Assembly (NCBI GenBank): GCA_942159475.1
Contig: OW804096.1
Coordinates: forward strand, 38,811,744-38,875,743
Length of the DNA: 64,000 nt
Source of the DNA: Sthenelais limicola
Taxonomy: Eukaryota; Annelida; Polychaeta; Phyllodocida; Sigalionidae
Direction: 5' to 3'
Shown here: piece by piece, positions 1-11,706 of the stretch
Numbering within the stretch: position 1 is the stretch's first letter
Layout of the letters: each line of letters starts with the position of its first letter
Notes under the pieces: model-generated
Told to the model about the DNA's origin: nothing
The model's database searches: none
The model's input: the letters and a program-made list of their open reading frames with translations, nothing else
Position numbers and translations under genes: made by a program

Positions 1-3000
1 CCTTGGTGGAAGGTTGATCTGGATGGAAATTATGCCATCCACAAAATTAGGATTCTCAATAGAGGAATCTGTGATTGCTGTATGTATCTGTATATTCTAA
101 TTATTTCATAGGCTTATATACTTATGCATGGTTAATTGAAAGATTCCAATTTAAATCTGCCCTGAATGAAATACGACTCTTCCAAGATAAAATTAACTTG
201 GCAATGAATCACTTAAGATACATCACTGTTAAAATAATAACTGCTTTTGTAGACACAAGACTGAGCAATTTCAATGTGTATGTTGGGTATGATAATCATA
301 CCTATGGGCATAACATCCTTTGTCATCACCAAGCAGCAGCTGTGGGCAGGGGTGCATGGTTAGATGTCACATGTCCTAACATTGCTGGTCGCTATGTCAT
401 CATTCAGATTGTCGGACCAAGTTTATTCAATGGAGAGCAACTACTCAGCATCTGTGAAGTACAAGTATTTGCAAAAGGTAGGGATTTACCTTGCTTACAC
501 TCAGTGGCAGAAATCTTTTATTTATGCAGATAACTTCTGCTCATTTAAAGAGTGACAGACCTACATAAGGCAAGCTAGGCAGTGGTATGGTGTTTGGCAT
601 TGTCTTACAACTGTCAAGCAAATTGACTTGCTGATATATTGACATACAATACAACTCTAAATCATAAAAATGTTTATTGCGATATTTCAATATTTGGCAG
701 AAGACAGGGTTACCCCTTAGCTATATAAAAACATACACTGACATATGCCATAAATTTCTTCTTCCGAATAAACAAATGTAACAAAAACCAAAGAAAAAAT
801 AGCTCCTGATCAGCTAAAGGATGGCCTTCTTTTGAAAGAGCAAAGCCATAGAATCTCTCTATGCACACAGTCCTGGTGTGCACAAGGGAAGTAGGCATTA
901 GCGGCAAAACATGACACAAGAGAGGCCAAGGAGCGTCCATAGCTTGCCAGCACGTTGGCCGCTGTCGGCCACTGTCGGCCACTGTTGCCTCACCTGCTGC
1001 CCTTATTACCCATTAAGAAATTAAGAAATTTAGTGAAGAATTTTAGTTTTGATGAATTATTAAACAAGATATCAATGACAATGCAGTATTTGGGCAAAAT
1101 AGCACACTTGAAAAACTGGCCCGATGTGTCTGGTTTTGGATGTTGGCTATGCAACAAGAATATAATATATCAATGTATTCCTGTTATAGATATACTATTG
1201 GTGGATATGGCTTATCTCAATATCTTAAATATGAAAACTGACAAGGCTATTAATTTCCAAAATACCATTATAACATTGTTCAATAAATACATCACCCAAT
1301 TTCAGTGGTTTCTATAACTAGATGAAACACCCTCAAGTTAAAACCAAGCTCATCCCGCCATGGTACTGACTGAAAACTAGGCGTCAGGCTACCAATGGGA
1401 TATATCTACTGCCTACACTGAATTAGGACCACTAATTTAATGTTAGGTTTAGGGTTATAATAAGCATTGTTATCAATCCATGTACTTCATTCCACCTCAA
1501 GGACGATATAAGAAACCGGTGCATAATAGTGATATAGCAGTATTGGTAGCCTGACAGCTAGTATATAGACGCTTCTACTTGCCACAGGCTTGGTTCGAGT
1601 TGTTTTCACCAGGTGGCGTCAAGATTGACTGGTTTGCATTTACAAATTCTTTAAATTTCAGCACCCCAAATTAACTATATGTGGCATTTATGCACAATAA
1701 ACATTCTGCATCATGCATTTAAAAAAACATTATAGTGATATAATACTGTACAGTTCAATTATGTATTGTGATGTTGCAACACTCAACATTGAAGTAACCC
1801 TATTGTTGGTCATGTGAAAGTGTGAGGTGGATTAGGTGGTGCTTGGCTGTCAATCCAAGGGACCCTTATACAAGCAGCAGTGGACATACAAGGCAAGAAT
1901 GAAATAAACTGATGAAATGCCTGCCTAATAGTAGGCTATTAAGAAGCTAATATTCTTGATAAGATATTGCCCAAAGAAGCCTACCATTCAAACTGTTAGG
2001 ACTGCAACTGAATCGTAAAAACATGCTTTAAAAGAACCATGACAATTCTAAAATTACCTTGCTCTGACTAGCCGCAATTGTGTGGCCTGTACACCCACTA
2101 CCATTTTGCAGTTCTATTTAGTAAAGCATAACAAGGCCCGCATTGGCAGAGCGGAAACGGGACACGCAAACGTTTCACTATAAAATATAATTTGCGTACA
2201 CCAGAGTGTTTGCTCCTTTACATCTGTAGTACATTGTGCCCAGGAAAAGCTGACACAGGTGTTGGTCACCAATGTGCCAGCCTGTAAAACTTAACCTTAA
2301 AGATCTTAAGTCTGCACATGTGATGTGTCACAGGAAAATAAGTCTGAAAATTTGAATATGTTGAGATCTCATTATATTCAAAACGATGAGATCAAGCAGA
2401 TTCTAATGATAGTGAAAAATAAGGATTTCTAAATACTGTTTTTATTTTTGATATATTTATGTTTGAAATATCTGGTTGGACAATTACCAGTAAATTAACT
2501 ATATATATGCTCAATAGGATCTTCTAAAGGCCAGAATATATCTAGTAATTTGGTACATGTAATGATATGACTTGCAGTGCTAGACCCTAAAAAAATCAAA
2601 ACATTCCAAGAAAGATATCTTGTGAAGCAATCACTTTGGAAAATAGTTTTTTTGTGACTTGAAATACATCACATGTAGTATGGAGCTTTAGGGCTTCTTG
2701 TTCAAAACATTCATCCCAGAATGAATGGCGTGAAGTCAGTTGTAGCTGTAGTCATGCTGTAGTAAAGTCCAAAATAGTGGTTTGGTTTGAATGATTGTAT
2801 TTGTATTGTTGTCATATTCAATTTTTATATTGTTGTCATATTGAATTTTGTGAGGTGAAGAAGGGAAATCATTACAAAATGCTTTTTCCTTGACCAGATT
2901 TACCAACCACCTTGAAAGGCAAAAGGGCTGTGCTTGCATCTGGGCAACGTTTAAAAGAGCACCTAGTTGGAACATCGTTTGAGGTGTCTCATCTTGGCAA

Positions 3001-3172
3001 GTGTGCACAGAGATGCTGGAGTGCAGAAAGTGAAAAGATAAAATCATGTGTAGCTTTTAGCTTCTGTAAGGAACATGGTGTTGGTACATGCATTTTAGGT
3101 GACTCTTACAGCCCAACCTTTGTGGAGAACTATAGTAGCTGCCGCACCTTTAATATAACAATAAATGTCTAA
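1..3172 (+). CDS. Fucolectin-domain plus PAN-domain secreted lectin, copy 1 (5'-truncated by window edge)
   Basis: Exons seen: 1-79 (partial), 253-477 and 2898-3172; stop TAA 3170-3172. Exon 1 gives PWWKVDLDGNYAIH...RILNRG, the WW-x-VDL and NRG signature of the eel-fucolectin/tachylectin-4 (FTP) fold. Exon 253-477 gives TRLSNFNVYVGYDN through SICEVQVFAKG, the rest of that beta-sandwich. The last exon is a PAN/apple-like module with a regular cysteine pattern (KCAQRCW, SCVAFSFCKE, GTCILGD, SSCRTF). Splice sites are clean: donor at 80 after T of a split codon, acceptor TTTTGTAG at 245-252, donor GGTAGG at 477/478, acceptor GACCAG at 2897. All junctions are phase 1, as in shuffled extracellular modules. 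The signal peptide and start lie off the left edge. FTP lectins bind terminal fucose and often serve innate recognition; that role here is inferred. It is closely similar to the copy at 16132-18490. Confidence 0.86.
890..2200. other. Extra ~1.3 kb in the last intron of lectin copy 1
   Basis: The flanks (825-890 and 2205-2300) align by eye with 17540-17660 of the second copy, but this stretch has no counterpart there. It is either an insertion in copy 1 or a deletion in copy 2. A 120-codon open frame starts near 955 beside a short tandem duplication (GTCGGCCACT). It has no recognisable domain and I do not call it a gene. Confidence 0.5.
2317..2675. mobile_element. Family-A MITE in the last intron of lectin copy 1
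   Basis: The ends are inverted: CATGTGATGTGTCACAGG at the left, and TGTGACTTG...ACATCACATG at the right. The inside carries family-A landmarks (AGATCTCATTATATTC-like block; GGACAATTACCAGTAAATTA; a GGTACATGT block; TCTTGTGAAGC). About 360 bp. It occupies the same site as the element at 17706-18048 in the paralogue. Confidence 0.8.
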
Positions 3173-3325
3173 CTTATTCCTGCATATTAAGTCACTATAC
3201 AGACAATTCATTATAAACATTTCTCATCTAGTACTATTTCCTTAACTTGCTACTTGGCAGAAAACCTTAGGGATGTTGACATGTCCTGAATGCCAATGGA
3301 CTGTTCTACAGTTTTTATTTATTTC

Positions 3326-3331
3326 AATAAA
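3326..3331 (+). terminator. Polyadenylation signal of lectin copy 1
   Basis: AATAAA 154 bases after the stop codon, followed by an AT- and T-rich stretch. The second gene copy has the same hexamer at the matching place. Confidence 0.7.
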
Positions 3332-4480
3332 GCATAATGTCATGAGAATAAAATTCTATTTCTTTCTGTTATTTTCCCATTTTTCCCCCTATCAGGATTT
3401 TCCTTCTTATTCAGGCTGAAGGTGCTCCTACTGGGAAAGATCTGCATGCCATCTATTTAAATGACAACACACTCTGCATCCTTCACCTGAATTTCAGAGC
3501 AACTCGCATACACATTCCTGGAATTTTATGCTCTCGCAAAGTAATAAAAACGCTATCTATACTCAAAATACTTTGACAAGATGTTGAACTTCAGAAAGAG
3601 CATCCTTTTCTACCCTGAACCCATTCACGGCAGGAAACACTTGGCTTGGCACATGATGTCATAGATGGGTACTGCTGCATGTCATTGCTTCAATAAAGGA
3701 TGGGAGCATAGGGACCCATTCAAGCATGGTGGAAATAAATTTCCTTCTGCGATGATGGCATGGACTATTATTCAGTATAAATCACCAAATTGCCACTGAA
3801 TGGAACATCGTCCGAGTTGAATCAGTTCATAAACTATTGTTTGTGATAATTTTTTATGTTGACATGGCTCATTATCATTGATTATTTATTATGTCAGCAA
3901 TCTACGGTAAATATGCATATTTTCTCTGTCATGGCTGCCTCCGCAGTTGACGTCGCAGATAGGATTATTTATTCACAGACTTTACCATTGGATTTGCCAT
4001 CAGGAAACAGTGAAAAGACTACAAATGAACAGGAAATAACATTTACCGAAGCCTAACATAAGTTTATAATATATGTAGGGTAGATATTTCCTACAAATGA
4101 TAACCCGGTATGTACATTTTGTCAGTGTTTTATTTCCCGACTAGTTTCGGTATAAGGTTGCCTTCTTCAGGGGGCTGTGCTGTAAGTTTATAATAACTGA
4201 CACCGATGTGTGGCAATGGCGTGTTTATTCCACCATAAGAACAGACATAAAGTTTAAAATATTTCAATGTCGATACAATAATGTATAGGTCTGCACGACC
4301 CAAGCGAGGAAGGAGGAGTGACGGTTACGGTAAAATGTTCTTCCAGCGCTTCCATTGGTTTAGACTTATCACATGGTTGGTGACCATCAACAAACCAAAG
4401 TGGGCGTGGCCTCGTTGCAGCTATATTTTGCAGCAAGGGATTGCCTTCACATAATTGTGATTAAATTCATCATACACTGT
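3332..4480. other. Intergenic stretch with one small open frame
   Basis: No recognisable gene. An ATG at 3931 opens a 41-codon frame (MAASAVDVADRIIYSQTL...), ending at 4056, with a TGACGTCG half-CRE inside it. It could be a short peptide or an exon, but there is no support beyond the open frame. 4130-4180 (ACTAGTTTCGGTATAAGG... CTTCTTCAGG) resembles dispersed repeat sequence. Confidence 0.3.
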
Positions 4481-4998
4481 TATAAATAAGTGTGTTTTCA
4501 TGCGAAAGACCGCGCTGTGCTACACGTCTGTTCGCGTACACCCACACGCCCCAGAAAGCTAGGCGTGGTGGTCACTCAAGGGTGACGAAGGGGGGGAGGG
4601 GGAGGGGGGGATTGGCGGCAGCAGTGGCGGCGGCGGCAGCTATATTCTATTTATATACCTACCAACCCTTTACCATACAACCTGAACCTGCTGCTTATAT
4701 ACACTCTCATTACTTTGCCGACCACTGGGTATCCCAGGTAAGTATGATTCATGCATCTCTTTTATTTCACTCTAATTCATGAACTATTTGACCCATTTCA
4801 TGACCCATTTCTCATCAATAATCCGCATTCAATTTCGTTTTAGTTTAAGAAGATTCTACAGGAAAGCTCCTTGCTTGATTGACAGGTCTGGGACATCTCT
4901 ATTATTTATCATCAATAATTCTTGTTCAATTCCATTTTAGTTTCATCTCATAGAACAAGAGCGAGAAACGGCTATGAGGAAGCCAGGGTTTGTGGGAT
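4481..4998 (+). promoter_or_regulatory. Possible TATA promoter with two 5' exons of an unidentified gene
   Basis: TATAAATA lies at 4481-4488. About 30 bases downstream begins a GC-rich tract that ends in a good donor (ATCCCAG/GTAAGT, exon end 4737). A second candidate exon, 4941-4998, has acceptor TCCATTTTAG and donor GGGAT/GTAAGT. Its first ATG (4974) opens MRKPGFVG and leaves phase 1. The frame through both exons is also open (AAVAAAAAIFYLYTYQPF ... HLIEQERETAM), but it has no ATG in the first exon. No downstream exon is recognised; the LINE at 5.8 kb may have disrupted the locus. Splice-site quality is the only evidence. Confidence 0.3.
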
Positions 4999-6106
4999 GT
5001 AAGTATATTTATAACTATTTGTGACACATGGGTGAGTGTGGGTGAATTTGCGCGACATGGACGATCATAATAGCATTGTCAGGTGCGCAAAAATTACCAG
5101 CATTTACACCTTCAACCTCCGTCAATCGGCGTGCAAAAATAGCGGGGGCAGTCATGGTCATGGTTTATGACCAGGGCTTTATTCATGTAGCGCTGGTCAT
5201 TGGAAACCCAGCCCAGCCACTATACTACCAGGTGGTACTAGTATACACTAAGGTAAAGCTAAGTCTAAGTCTATAGGTCATGGAGCTAAACATAGAACAA
5301 AAGCAGTCATGTATAGTCAGGTGTTCTAGTTGACTGTCCTGGCCTAGAGAGACGATGTTATGAAACAGTTTTCTATCTGAATTACCCAATGTATTGTTTC
5401 AATTTTGGAGCGTTGGCTGGTCTTCCCCTGTGATATGTACTCATGCTTGAAATATACCCCTTTGAAAGATAAAGTTAAATGAATTAAATGTTGATGTCTT
5501 GCATTTGTCAGATATGTACATGCTTATCATACCTCATAGCATTGAAATGCATGGAAGCAGCGCTCCTTTATGCTGGTTTTTCTCAGTGAAAGTAAAAGCT
5601 CTGGTGATAGTAATTATATTCGTAAATGATTAGTTAAAACTGTACCTCATCTCATTGAAATGACCAGCAAACAGTACTATGATCTTTAGTATCAGTTCTC
5701 ATGAATAATCCATGTTCAACTTTGTTTAAGTTTTGTGTCATTCATTATTGTTTTTATATTTAGATGAATAAAGGATCATTGCAAGTGAGTGAGTAAGTGA
5801 CGGCCGTGACAAAATGTGCAGAGCATTGAGCGTAATGGCGTCGATCACGTCCAGACGTGCCTAAAGTCAACGAGCCAAAACTAGCCAGTTTTTATCACCA
5901 CAAATCAGGATTTTACCAAAAAGAAAAAGCTTGGACCCTACCTTTCGGCTGTGCGGACACTTGTAAAACAATCAGCTGTGTGTGTAATCCTCATTTCGAC
6001 GATATTTGTTCTTTTTTCAACTCTCAATCGATCACAGTGGGCGATATTGGAGTGGTTGTGTCTGAACTTCGCGCCAAACACAACAAAGCCTCAGTCATGT
6101 ATAACA

Positions 6107-7934
6107 ATGAAGCGTAGAGCTAGTGCGGGTACAGGCTCCTCTCCCGATCAGAAGAAAGCTACCAAGCCCTCTGAGAATCCTGATCTCTGCAATTCCGATG
6201 ACATACTTGATAGTTCGAACACTGAAATTGTGAGTAATATTACCAGCGATCCCAAGATGAATCTTGAAAGTGTTTCCGCAGATTTGATTGCAGCCAAAGC
6301 TGATATTGACGATGTTGTTGAGGGCTATAATGACATGGCTGAATACGCTGAAAGCACCCTAACTTTTGTAAACGAATTAGCTGCCTCACATAAGGGGGAA
6401 ATTAAGGAAAGGCACGCTCTACAGGAGCTTACTAAATCACTTGCTAAGAAGGTCACTTCCTTGGAATCCATGGTGGGAAATCTCACCCTTGAGATGAAAG
6501 TGCAGAAACAAATCAATAACGACCTGGACACTAGGCTGCGACAGAAATCTGTGGTTTTCAGCGGTGTAAGGGAAATTAGAAATGAGAGTGATGAAACTAC
6601 ATGTGCTAAGATCGTGAGCCTCCTAATTAAGGACTTCAGAGAAAATCGCTTTGATGAAGTGTATAGGATTGTAAGCAAATTTTCTGGTTAAAGCAAACGT
6701 CCCGACCCCCTTGTGGTTGTTTTCAAGTCGATAAGCGACAAGAAAAGTTTCATGAGTCAAAAGGGAAAACTGTTTAACAAAAATCTATTCCCTCCAGCCA
6801 CATTTCCTTCCATCAAATACTGGAACTTCGAGGACGATGTTAATCCAGAAGTGCGAAGGGCTAGAGGAATGATGAGGCTAATTACTAAAAGGGCACAGGA
6901 GAAATCAATTGACGCTAATGCAAAAGCTAAGGGAGATAAGGTCCAAATCAAAGGTATAATGTATGGTATGGCTGATATGGACACGCTTCCCGAATGTCTT
7001 CATCCTGAATCACTCAAAGTTCAGAAAATCGGGGGATGCATAGCCTACCAGGGTCCTTACGCGTAACTTATTCCACTGCGATATTATGATAAAGAAACTG
7101 CCTTTCTCTTCAGTGGAACATGGTTTTGTATATATCAAAGCACTCAAGAATGGTCGTTTGAGCACTGCCAAAAGGGTCGCTGACATGAGAGATCCTTTTG
7201 CCATTAAGGAAACCAGCAGTAAGATTACAGTCGACGATGAATGGAGAGCTAAAGAGGAATCCTATCTCAAGTCGGTGATGAAAGCCAAGTTTGTTAAAAA
7301 CCGGAGCTTATGTATGTCTCTCATGGCGACTAAAGGTATAGAGCTAGTTGAGGCCACGGCTGACACCAAGTGGGGCTGTGGAGGCTTTCTTGGCTCCGTG
7401 GGCTTGAGATGCCATACTTGGAAGGGCGAAAATCGTCAAGGCAAACTTCTCATGGCAATAAGGGAAGAAATGCAAGAGCAGTTCAGCGACGACTACAAAT
7501 TATGTACGCCCACCTCTCCTCCTCCTCAACCATCGCTGCTTAAGGACTTATCACCAGGCACTGTAGAAAAGTCTCAGCCGAGATATTTCCACAGGTATCC
7601 GTCCAAGGAAGAGAAGTCACTGTCTAGAGAGACACAGGGGGTAGCTGACACATCCATAGATGAGGCTGACGTATCCGATGAATGCGATATGGAGCTTGAT
7701 AGCTCTGCCTCTTCGGCCAACTCAACTTTAAACGCATCGGCTGCTCCCTCGAAACCCACCCTTCGGCGAAGAGGGCTCAATATGACGGCCAGTACACCAT
7801 ATGATACACAGTCTACAAGTCGAATCCAGCGTTGTATAAACAGAATGGACATGTCGGCAGTAAACGACTCACTGAACGAATCTAGAATCGAACTCAAAGC
7901 TGCAAAATCTGGGCACACGCCCTCGTGGAAATGA
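6107..7934 (+). pseudogene. LINE ORF1: coiled coil, RRM-like region, NADAR (YbiA-like) domain, disordered tail; broken
   Basis: The start is ATG 6107 (MKRRASAGTG). Acidic residues precede a long heptad-rich coiled coil (about 6290-6540), then an RRM-like segment (KSVVFSGVREI...VYRIVSKFSG, then RPDPLVVVFKS), the usual nucleic-acid-binding plan of LINE ORF1. From about 7020 the protein matches the NADAR/YbiA fold: LFHCDI, SSVEHGFVYIKALKNG (Glu-His 7116-7121), MRDPFAIK, MKAKFVKNRSL, LVEATADTKWGCGG (Trp-Gly 7371), GENRQGKLLMAIREEM (Asn 7431). NADAR enzymes process ADP-ribose compounds; one branch removes ADP-ribose from guanine in DNA. The loop between WG and GEN is longer than in YbiA. A Ser/Pro/acidic tail ends in TAA/TGA-closed frame at 7934. 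Lesions: in-frame TAA 6689-6691 and a frameshift near 7061-7066. Role in the retrotransposon life cycle is inference. Confidence 0.85.
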
Positions 7935-8834
7935 TAGTCAGTCACATATTCCGCCATATTGCTGAGTTGCCTCTTGGTAATGTTTATCTGGTACGGTAAT
8001 CCTTGACCTGTCAAACTATAATGAGTGCAACTATTGGTATACTGGTATATCACTGTCCAAAGTAGAGATTATATTACTAGTTGTGAAAACATGTCAGATT
8101 TACTATCCTAATGTCCTCCTAGTAACAGCGCGCCTATAGCCGTTTCGATCAGCTGTTTGGGTTAACTGGGTCAGATGAGTGCAAATAGTTCACGGTATTT
8201 GTTATGTGAGGTAAACAGTACTCAACGCTGCGGCAGGAATGGCAAGTGTATAATTTATCTCACCTTCTCAAATGCGTTCTGCTATTAATCCCTAGCTTTA
8301 ATTAATTGATATCATCTCGTTAAAATTTTGTAAGCACTTGACTGTGCGTAATTGTAAAGGTTTGATTTAATTATGTATTGACAACCATTGATGATAGCGC
8401 GATTATTTAGTGCGGGCTTAAAATTCCAAGATGGAGTCGGCCGGACATTTCGCAAGCAGAATGTGATTCAGCAAAGAGGTTGGACGTTATTTACTGGTTG
8501 AACTGTTATTCCATGAACATCATTAGCGCCTATGGTAAGCACTTACTGTTTTCTGCAAACTATATGCGTAATTTTAAGGTGATTGTGGTGTTAGTTGTAA
8601 GATAGTTACCGCTAGTTGCGGACAAAAAGCGTGCTCGTATGTATGTCAACCTGACAATGCTATTGCTAACCCTAGCGAGGGAAATCATGACTCATATTTT
8701 ATATATGCCGATGTTGTGTACAGTTTTTACAATCCGCCCTATAGGAATGTTCATGAAAATGATATTTTGCGTACTAACGCTCCTTTCAAAAGCTAGCCGA
8801 GATTATGATTTGATGACAAAATGTATTCCAAAAA
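7935..8834 (+). other. Inter-ORF region of the LINE
   Basis: No long open frame. A 50-codon stop-free stretch in the ORF2-downstream frame starts at 8644 (CQPDNAIANPSEGNHDSYFIYADV...) and stops at TAG 8794. It has protein-like composition and may be a decayed N-terminal part of ORF2 or a third small ORF. The rest is AT-rich with no visible function. Confidence 0.4.
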
Positions 8835-11706
8835 ATGGAGTTGGATAGCCCTGAACATGTAAGCGCTTGTAAAGGTCTAACAGTGGCATCTCTAAACGTT
8901 AGATCATTGCGAAAAAAGGTGTTGGAGGTATATGACACTCTTCTTCAAGGGTATACTAAAATCCTGGCATTACAGGAAACCTGGTTAAATGTTGCTGATC
9001 TTAACTCTCATCTGATTATAAATAATAATTTTGATTTGTTTAGAGTTGATCGAGCCACTACTGTAAATGGGCAGGTGAAACTGGGAGGAGGGTTGTGTTG
9101 CTATGTAAGCTGTGATTATGAATCAGACCCGCATATTTTGGAAGGGAAAAACTCCCGATATTGAAATGCAAGTTATTTCGATTAAGCCTGGTAGGAGAAA
9201 AAACATTATCCTGGTCAATTTATATCGACCTCCTATGGGGGACAAGAAGGTATTTATAGATAGGTTACAAGAAACCGTCGATTATATCAAGGTGAACTTT
9301 AAAAATTATCCGATTCTGATTTGTGGGGATATCAACCTGAATCTCCTCGATAAAAATAATCAATCTGTTACTGAATTCTCTCACCTCATAGGAGAACTGT
9401 CCTTGACACAACTGATCAACTGTGCAACTAGGTATAGTCACTCAGGTTCAAGTCTTCTTGACGTTATGATTACCGACCACTGCTACATAAAAAAAGCAGG
9501 GGTTATAAACACAAACTTATCTGATCACTGTGCTGTATATCTGACCATAAAAAAGATGTATGTTCCTGTCACTAAATCTTCTACTCTGGGAAGAAGATAT
9601 GATCGTATTAACTGGCAAGAATTGGATAATTATATAAACAGAGTCTTTACCGTTGACAATTTCTTCTTGCAAGACACTGGTTCGCCTGAAATTATCTGGG
9701 CACGAATGAAGGATTATCTATTAAACTATCTTGAATTTGTTTGTCCGATTGTAGAAATGGTCACAATTACTAGAGGTAAAATGGTACTCGACGCCCAGAC
9801 TCATGCCTCCATTAAGGAGCGGGACCGTCTGTTCAAAAAGGCGAGAAGAACCAACCTTGAAGTTGACTGGGTAAATGCAAGACAATCTCGACGTATAACT
9901 GCGGGTTTAGTTAGGCGAGCACGTAAAACTCATGTGGACAACCTTTTTAGAAATGCAGGTCAGGATAGCAAAAAATTCTGGAGAGAAATTAATAACCTTG
10001 TAGGAAAAAACAACTCTCATAAAGTACCCGACAGCTATTTGCATGATGGTATTGCTTTGAAAGGTCAAGACGCGAGTAATGGTCTCAATATAGTTTTCCG
10101 AGATATGGGAAATGTAAAAGAAGCACCCTCTGGTGACTTCTCCGGGTTCTTGAATAAGAATGTTGTAATAAATGTAAGTACGAGGATTTCTATCACTGAA
10201 AAAGCTGTATTAGAACTAATTGATGATATAAATGTGTAAAAAAATAGTGGATTCAGCTGGGTCGATTCCAAGGTCCTGAAATTCTATTTACAGAGGTTAT
10301 CAAACCCCTTTACCAAGTTATTAAAGGCGTGTGTGCATTGTACGAGTATACCTAAGGAATGGAAAAGCTATAATGTTATCGCCTTACCAAAAGGAGGCAA
10401 CCCCCGGTTACTTGGGAATAAAAGACCTATTGCTCTTGTACCTATCCCCTCAAAAATTCTTGAAAACTTCATGTGTATATCTTTGAGAGACCATATGGAT
10501 TTGAACAATCTGTTTGTCCCACAACAAGGGGGCTTTAGGCCGGGCCACTCGACCAATCTATCTGTTCTGGAGTTTACCAAGCCTATAATCAGAGGAATTT
10601 ATAAAGGGGACCTCACTGTGGCAACATACTTTGACGTTTCAAAAGCGTTCAACTGCATAGACCACGTCATACTTGAAAAGAAATTGCAGCACTATAAAGT
10701 AAACCCTATTTTAATTTTGTTGATCATGGAGTATCTTGCAGACAGAAAGCAATCAACTTACTTGAACAATGTCCTTTCCACACCGATTGTTATCAAAAAT
10801 GGCGTACCTCAAGGAAGTGTAATTGGGCCTCTCCTTTTCTTGATCTACATCAATGATCTGCCTGGTTGTATTGAAAATATTGGTGTCGGTGACAACATCA
10901 AAATGACCATCTATGCAGATGATACCGCTGTTACAATCACGGGAGGGGACCTAGATAGATGTATGCTGGGTGCTCAAACGGTGGCTTCTAATATTGCTAA
11001 ATGGATGAACCATAATAAGCTATGCGTCAACTCCAAAAAGAGCATGGTCCAAATCTTAGGGTCAAAACACCGTTTGAAAAAAATCAATTTCAATACCCTA
11101 GGTAATATCTATATCAATGGGTCGGCCATAACTAAGGCAAAGTTAGTAAAATACCTGGGATATACAATCGACTCATCATTGAGCTTCAATGACCACTTTG
11201 TACGAATGAAGGGTCTGGTCCAGGCCAAGGTTAATCAATTTGCACGTATCCTTTATTACATAGATGTGAATATTGCCAGGGCCATTGTAAAATCCCATGT
11301 TATCTCTCTTACTGAGTATGGTTTGCTAATGTATAATATGGCTAATGCTAATATCATTGGTAAAGTCCAAACATCTATAAACAGGGCCCTAAGACTTGTT
11401 TTTGTAAATCAAAACTTATCGACCCTAGAAATAAAAAGGTTATTAAAAATTGATGACCTACAAAAGAGAGGAAACATGGTAATTCTGAGTCTAATGGCCA
11501 TAAGAGTGAAAAACCCTGAGTTAACTGAAATTATGCCTAGGCAAACTAGACTTGCCGCTGGGATTAATCTAAAAGTCTTCCAACCTACATCTGACAAATT
11601 TCTTAGATCTCCTCATGTCCAAGGGCCAATACTATGGAATAAACTACCTCCCTTGGAAAAGGTTAAACCTTGGAGTAAGTTAAAATTATATTTGAAGACA
11701 CAGTAA
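8835..11706 (+). pseudogene. LINE ORF2: APE endonuclease and reverse transcriptase; broken
   Basis: Endonuclease motifs in order: SLNVRSL (about 8890), LQETWLN (8970), LGGGLCCYV (9085), NLYRPP (9220), GDINLN (9325), LLDVMITD (9455), LSDHCAVY (9515). A linker follows, then the reverse transcriptase: IPKEWKSYNVIALPKGG (10345), KRPIALVP, QQGGFRPGHST, TYFDVSKAFNCIDH (motif A), GVPQGSVIGPLLF, and YADDT at 10912-10926 with both catalytic Asp. The C-terminus ends WNKLPPLEKVKPWSK...LKTQ, typical of Jockey/CR1-like elements. It nicks target DNA and reverse-transcribes the LINE RNA there. Lesions: a one-base gain in the A-run 9147-9151 switches frame, and an in-frame TAA at 10237-10239 lies between endonuclease and polymerase; the frame stays open on both sides. 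Otherwise the domains are well preserved, so the insertion is not ancient. Confidence 0.94.

Noticed and set aside
955..1317. 120-codon open frame in the intron of lectin copy 1
   Set aside because: Starts in a short tandem repeat and has no domain; absent from the paralogous intron.
2141..2170. tRNA-like GCATTGGCAGAGCGG segment
   Set aside because: Resembles a box A only; no T arm or cloverleaf follows.
5076..5276. Possible third exon (VMVMVYDQGFIHVALVIGNP...) after the 4941-4998 exon
   Set aside because: No good acceptor in a matching phase; composition alone is not enough.
5857..6117. 86-codon open frame before ORF1
   Set aside because: Overlaps the real ORF1 start in another frame and lies in the LINE 5' UTR.
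6325..6678. 117-codon minus-strand open frame within LINE ORF1
   Set aside because: Shadow of the coiled-coil coding strand.
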